DNA of 7,286 nt from Treponema sp. (GTDB taxonomy: Bacteria; Spirochaetota; Spirochaetia; Treponematales; Breznakiellaceae). The notes beneath the pieces are model-generated. The model was not told where the DNA came from, ran no database searches, and saw nothing but the letters and a program-made list of their open reading frames with translations. The stretch lies in NCBI GenBank assembly GCA_031274565.1, contig JAISPY010000220.1:1-7286 (forward strand), read 5' to 3'. Of this stretch, positions 4,762 to 7,286 are shown in pieces (the stretch's first letter is position 1; every line of letters begins with the position of its first letter). A program made the position numbers and the translations under genes.

Positions 4762-5301
4762 ATGAGAAAGCAAATCGCACATGCGGTTGGAGTGTTGGCG
4801 GCGCTTACGGCAGCGATGCTAGTAAGCTGCGTCAGCGCTCCTCAGTCAGAGCCGGCGCCACAGCAGCCCCAGAGCGGGCCCCCTGCGGAGGTCGCAACCT
4901 GGGTCCAGGAGCATCAGAATGCGGATGACGTGTACTACGCCATGGGCATCTCTGAGTTCCAGAACGAGTCGGACGCCTTACAGCAGGCCTCCATGTTAGC
5001 CCGGCAGAATCTTGCCTCAAGCTTGGAGACCGAGGTAGCGGCCATTGGTGAAAACGCGGTACGCCGGGCTGAAGCCAATGGGGAGACCGATCGGGTGGCG
5101 CGCTTTCAGGATGCGACGAAACAGATCGTTACCCAAACCCTGCGAAGGGTTAAAACCTTTGGCCCCCATATGAACGGCCGGGGTAACACCTACATCGTCG
5201 TGTACTTGGACAAGAACAGCTTCAAGAAAGACATCAACGAGTATGTGGACACGGTCTTTGAGAAGACCGACCAAGAACTAAACCAACTGCTGGGCTTGTA
5301 G
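4762..5301 (+). CDS. LPP20/FlgP-family lipoprotein (179 aa)
   Basis: This is a predicted envelope lipoprotein. The signal peptide ends in a lipobox LVSC with C23 as the lipidated cysteine, the only cysteine in the protein. A Pro/Gln/Ala-rich stretch follows (about 27-43). The LPP20 domain then runs from about 50 to 155: DDVYYAMGISEFQNESDALQQ gives the strand-turn-helix entry, then a long Ala/Arg/Glu-rich helix, and TYIVVYLDKNSFKKDI supplies the closing strand. A short helix ends the protein. LPP20 is a Helicobacter lipoprotein; FlgP in Vibrio and Campylobacter is the same fold and works at the flagellar outer-membrane ring. The gap of 72 nt to the preceding gene is T-rich. The order FlgO-like, LPP20/FlgT-like, FlgP-like suggests joint function, but no flagellar gene lies nearby to confirm it. 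Confidence 0.82.
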   Translation: MRKQIAHAVGVLAALTAAMLVSCVSAPQSEPAPQQPQSGPPAEVATWVQEHQNADDVYYAMGISEFQNESDALQQASMLARQNLASSLETEVAAIGENAVRRAEANGETDRVARFQDATKQIVTQTLRRVKTFGPHMNGRGNTYIVVYLDKNSFKKDINEYVDTVFEKTDQELNQLLGL

Positions 5302-5316
5302 TCTACTAAACGCTGG

Positions 5317-5349
5317 TACGGAAGGCTCTGAGCTTCAGGGTCTTCCGTA
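5317..5349 (+). terminator. 14-bp hairpin after the LPP20 lipoprotein gene
   Basis: TACGGAAGGCTCTG (5317-5330) pairs with 5336-5349 around a 5-nt AGCTT loop; 12 pairs are Watson-Crick and 2 are G-U. It begins 15 nt after the stop codon, where a terminator or 3' stabiliser would be expected. A U-tract does not follow directly (AAGAAGCGGTTTT), so full intrinsic termination is doubtful; partial termination or mRNA protection is as likely. Confidence 0.5.
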
Positions 5350-5395
5350 AAGAAGCGGTTTTACCTTGGGTATCATGAGCCTTGGCTGAAGGCCT

Positions 5396-5424
5396 GGTAG
5401 AAAAGAGGTAGAAAAGGGTAAAAG
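5396..5424 (+). repeat. Short purine-rich tandem repeat before the ribosome binding site
   Basis: GGTAGAAAAGA (5396-5406), GGTAGAAAAG (5407-5416) and GGTAAAAG (5417-5424) are degenerate copies of about 10 nt. They lie immediately upstream of the SD (GAGG, 5429-5432) for the gene at 5440. Such a run gives an unstructured, G/A-rich leader with multiple weak SD-like sites. Confidence 0.5.
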
Positions 5425-5439
5425 GGGTGAGGAAAACCT

Positions 5440-6402
5440 ATGAAACGGGAAATAATCGGAATATTTTTTGGACTGGCGCTGGGGGCGGGGATCTATTCCC
5501 AGGCAAGACTGATACCGCCCAATGATCCCAATGCCGCGGCACAACAGGGACAGTCGGAAATAATCATTAACGCGGGAGATGTAGAGAAGGATATAGCGGT
5601 ATGGGTTAATGATCTGCTCGTGGCTCATGTATTCCCTAAGAAAACGGAGAAAATACTCGTAAGAGATGGCAGAAATGTTATTCAGGTGGCGGAAACAAAC
5701 ATCAAGAGAGGGCAATGGGATATAGGGGACAAAAAACAGGTCGTGGTGGATTCCAAGTCAAACCGGGTAACCCTGGGTTTGGTCATGAGATACGGCAGAC
5801 TGATCAATGTAAACATACAGCATACCATCGCCATCGCCACAGAACGCCCCAGGCCGCTCCTCGATCCTGATTGGAGTGTGGAGTGGCCCACCCCCCGGCA
5901 GCCTGCGGTCCAGCCGGCCCCGACCCCGACCCCGCAACCCCCCCTCCAGCAGCCGGTTGTCCAGCAACCCGTAGCGACCCCACAGCCCCGGCCTCCTTCA
6001 GCGCCAAGCACCGCTACCGGCATAGAGGGCGCGGTAAACCGGACAGCGGAGACCTTAGTCGTGGACCTGCCCAATGGCTCAACCTTGGCAATCATCAGCA
6101 TTTCGTCTTCCGACCGGGAAATGGCTGAATTTGTCATCGAAGAACTGGCCTACCTCCTGGTGGATACCAAAAGATTCAGAATCGTAGACCGGAAAAGCCT
6201 GGAAGCCATCAGAGCCGAAGAGGATTTCCAGGCAAGTGGCGAAGTGGATGATAAGTCGGCCGTGTCCATCGGAGGCAAGCTGGGGGCCTCTATCGTCATT
6301 ACCGGAAGCATCAGCGGAAGCGGTTCTACCCGCCGGCTGCGGGCAAAAGCCCTGGACGTCAAGACCGCGGAGATCGTGGCCATGGCATCGGAACGGTTCT
6401 AA
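5440..6402 (+). CDS. Secreted two-module protein with C-terminal FlgO/CsgG-like domain (320 aa)
   Basis: A signal peptide without lipobox (MKREIIGIFFGLALGAGIYSQA, residues 1-22) directs export; the protein has no cysteine. Residues 37-135 are beta-rich (SEIIINAGDVEKDIAVWVNDLL, KILVRDGRNVIQVAE, RVTLGLVMRYGRLINVNI). They resemble a PEGA-like or carbohydrate/peptidoglycan-binding sandwich, though I cannot name the family. Residues about 145-188 form a Pro/Gln/Thr-rich linker with PTPTPQPP and QQPVVQQPV runs. Residues 195-320 hold a FlgO/CsgG-type domain with the same succession as the 3112 gene: LAIISIS, AEFVIEELAYLLV, FRIVDRKSLEAIRAEEDFQ, SGEVDDKSAVSIGGKLGASIVITGSI, and ALDVKTAEIVAMAS. The start has GAGG 7 nt upstream. 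The long linker suggests that the first module anchors to a wall or partner while the second is held away from it. Confidence 0.78.
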   Translation: MKREIIGIFFGLALGAGIYSQARLIPPNDPNAAAQQGQSEIIINAGDVEKDIAVWVNDLLVAHVFPKKTEKILVRDGRNVIQVAETNIKRGQWDIGDKKQVVVDSKSNRVTLGLVMRYGRLINVNIQHTIAIATERPRPLLDPDWSVEWPTPRQPAVQPAPTPTPQPPLQQPVVQQPVATPQPRPPSAPSTATGIEGAVNRTAETLVVDLPNGSTLAIISISSSDREMAEFVIEELAYLLVDTKRFRIVDRKSLEAIRAEEDFQASGEVDDKSAVSIGGKLGASIVITGSISGSGSTRRLRAKALDVKTAEIVAMASERF

Positions 6403-6486
6403 CCGGGAATAGTGCATGAATCCGTAGCTTGTCAAAGAAACGGTTCAGCCGTGGAAGTTTTCCATGGATATAAAACTCTGAGAGTA

Positions 6487-6492
6487 AAGAGG
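6487..6492 (+). promoter_or_regulatory. Ribosome binding site that supports GTG 6499
   Basis: AAGAGG lies 6 nt before GTG 6499. The open frame reaches back to an ATG at 6412, but that start has no SD and would put 29 polar residues before the signal peptide. Confidence 0.75.
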
Positions 6493-6498
6493 CGTGTT

Positions 6499-7074
6499 GT
6501 GAAAAAAATTGTGGTTTTAGTAGTTTGTCTGCTGGTCATGGGGACCGGGGCATTTGCGCTGGAAAAGGCCGCGGGCGGCGGCGTCCTGTTGAACTATACC
6601 TTCCAAGGGGGGAGTGAGTCGTTTGATGGTTACTCTTTTAAGTGGACCTTTAACCGTGCATCCTTTGGCGGCTTTGCCTTTTTCGGCATCAGCCAGTATG
6701 TGGAGCTTAATTTAGCCTTTGTGTATAAAGCCGGTGATCTTGAGGTTGAGGGAGGAGGATACGTTCCTATTGAGTCTACCTCTGCCCTCACCTTCGGGGT
6801 GTACGGGAAATATCCCATCCCTATGTCGGATAGAGTGGTGCTGTTCCCTACAGGGGGCTTGGATTTTGAACTCAATCTTGAGGATAGCTGGAAAGAGTTA
6901 TGGAATGATCTCTGGATCCGGGCGGGTCTAGGAATAGATTTCTTTTTGACGGATACCATATTTCTCAGGAGCCATCTGGTCTATGGCGCGGTTGTTCCCT
7001 TGGGGGGAACTGACATCCATCCCGATGTAGGTCATGGGATACTGGTCAAAGCCGGCATAGGGTTCATGTTCTAA
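6499..7074 (+). CDS. Small outer-membrane beta-barrel candidate (191 aa)
   Basis: With the GTG 6499 start, the protein begins MKKIVVLVVCLLVMGTGAFA, an ideal signal peptide cut after A20. The mature 171 residues alternate hydrophobic and polar residues in strands: GGVLLNYTFQGG, YSFKWTFNRASFGGFAFFG, QYVELNLAFVYKAG, ALTFGVYGKYPIP, RVVLFPTGGLDFELNL, LWIRAGLGIDFFL, IFLRSHLVYGAVVPLG. The protein ends HGILVKAGIGFMF. The terminal Phe and the alternating last strand fit a BAM-complex outer-membrane substrate. Mature length and strand number suit an 8-stranded barrel of the OmpA/OMP_b-brl kind. It has no cysteine after the signal peptide. It follows the FlgO-like gene by 96 nt, with no terminator visible between them. 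Its specific role is unknown. Confidence 0.72.
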   Translation: MKKIVVLVVCLLVMGTGAFALEKAAGGGVLLNYTFQGGSESFDGYSFKWTFNRASFGGFAFFGISQYVELNLAFVYKAGDLEVEGGGYVPIESTSALTFGVYGKYPIPMSDRVVLFPTGGLDFELNLEDSWKELWNDLWIRAGLGIDFFLTDTIFLRSHLVYGAVVPLGGTDIHPDVGHGILVKAGIGFMF

Positions 7075-7176
7075 AAGAGCCATTCTGTGCCGCTCAGAGA
7101 GTGGGAATACTCCACGCTGCGGTCCGGAGGGTTATCCGTAGTTTTAGGTAATTCAAGGAAAAGACAAGGAAAAATT

Positions 7177-7286
7177 ATGAAGAAAACCAGATGGTTTTTC
7201 AGGGCGGGAATACTGGGCGCCGTGTTGGTATGCGGACTGCTGCTTACGGCCTGTCCTTCGGATTCGGATTCGGACTCGCCGGGGGG
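7177..7286 (+). CDS. Lipoprotein, N-terminal 36 codons only (cut by window edge)
   Basis: The start ATG has AAGGA (7166-7170) 6 nt upstream. The visible product begins MKKTRWFFRAGILGAVLVCG and continues into a lipobox LTAC with lipidation at C26. It is followed by PSDSDSDSPG, an acidic Ser/Asp stretch typical of the tether just after the lipid anchor. The codon pattern GAT TCG repeats. The gene continues beyond the window, so its domain content cannot be judged. The 102-nt gap before it holds no clear terminator, so it may belong to the same transcript as the beta-barrel gene. Confidence 0.75.
   Translation, partial: MKKTRWFFRAGILGAVLVCGLLLTACPSDSDSDSPG

Noticed and set aside
3112..6402. Curli secretion system because of CsgG-like domains
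   Set aside because: No CsgA/CsgB-type repeat subunits and no CsgE/CsgF are present, and the CsgG-like proteins lack a lipid anchor; the first is also far shorter than CsgG.
6391..6404. CGGTT-CT-AACCG dyad at the stop of the second FlgO-like gene
   Set aside because: A 2-nt loop cannot form a hairpin, and the arms overlap coding sequence; probably chance.
7075..7176. GTGG/CCAC hairpin (around 7101-7115) as a terminator between the barrel and lipoprotein genes
   Set aside because: The stem is only about 4 bp and has no U-run after it.

Overview
The window reads as chromosomal DNA of a diderm bacterium. It is most likely a spirochaete of the Treponema type, possibly one of the more GC-rich, insect-gut-like species. 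This is inferred from the run of CsgG/FlgO-like and LPP20-like envelope proteins, the lipoprotein signal sequences and the codon use; no rRNA or other marker gene is present. All seven genes judged to be on the + strand, including one cut by the right edge, have GC-rich codon use. No insertion sequence, CRISPR array, tRNA or rRNA is visible.

Region 1 (1-1848) is metabolic. Two adjacent hairpins (39-74 and 76-120) precede manA, a class I mannose-6-phosphate isomerase with all zinc ligands visible. Its 3' end overlaps a YaiI/YqxD-family (UPF0178) gene that probably starts at GTG 1378.

Region 2 (1849-3111) is regulatory and repeat-rich. A long imperfect palindrome built from ATTCGCG/ATTCGTG-like units (1889-1966) and a second 17-bp inverted repeat (2003-2053) separate yaiI from two tandem, clearly duplicated XRE-type helix-turn-helix genes on the - strand. 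Upstream of each HTH gene lies a nearly identical 13-bp palindrome of the form TTGGTAA-n-ACCAA. These are strong candidates for the operator of the two regulators. The upstream copy lies in the divergent gap facing the envelope genes, so the regulators may control those as well as themselves.

Region 3 (3112-7286) is an envelope cluster on the + strand. In order it holds a secreted FlgO/CsgG-like protein, a secreted LPP20-like 333-residue protein, an LPP20-type lipoprotein, a second FlgO/CsgG-like protein with an N-terminal beta-rich module and a Pro/Gln linker, a small outer-membrane beta-barrel candidate ending in Phe, and the first 36 codons of another lipoprotein. The first three genes recall the FlgO/FlgP/FlgT accessory set of the Vibrio flagellar H ring. 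No curli subunits or flagellar structural genes are in the window, so the true job of the cluster is unknown. A 14-bp hairpin (5317-5349) divides the first three genes from the rest.

The most interesting hypothesis is a self-regulated, duplicated HTH switch placed divergently next to a FlgO/LPP20-type periplasmic complex.
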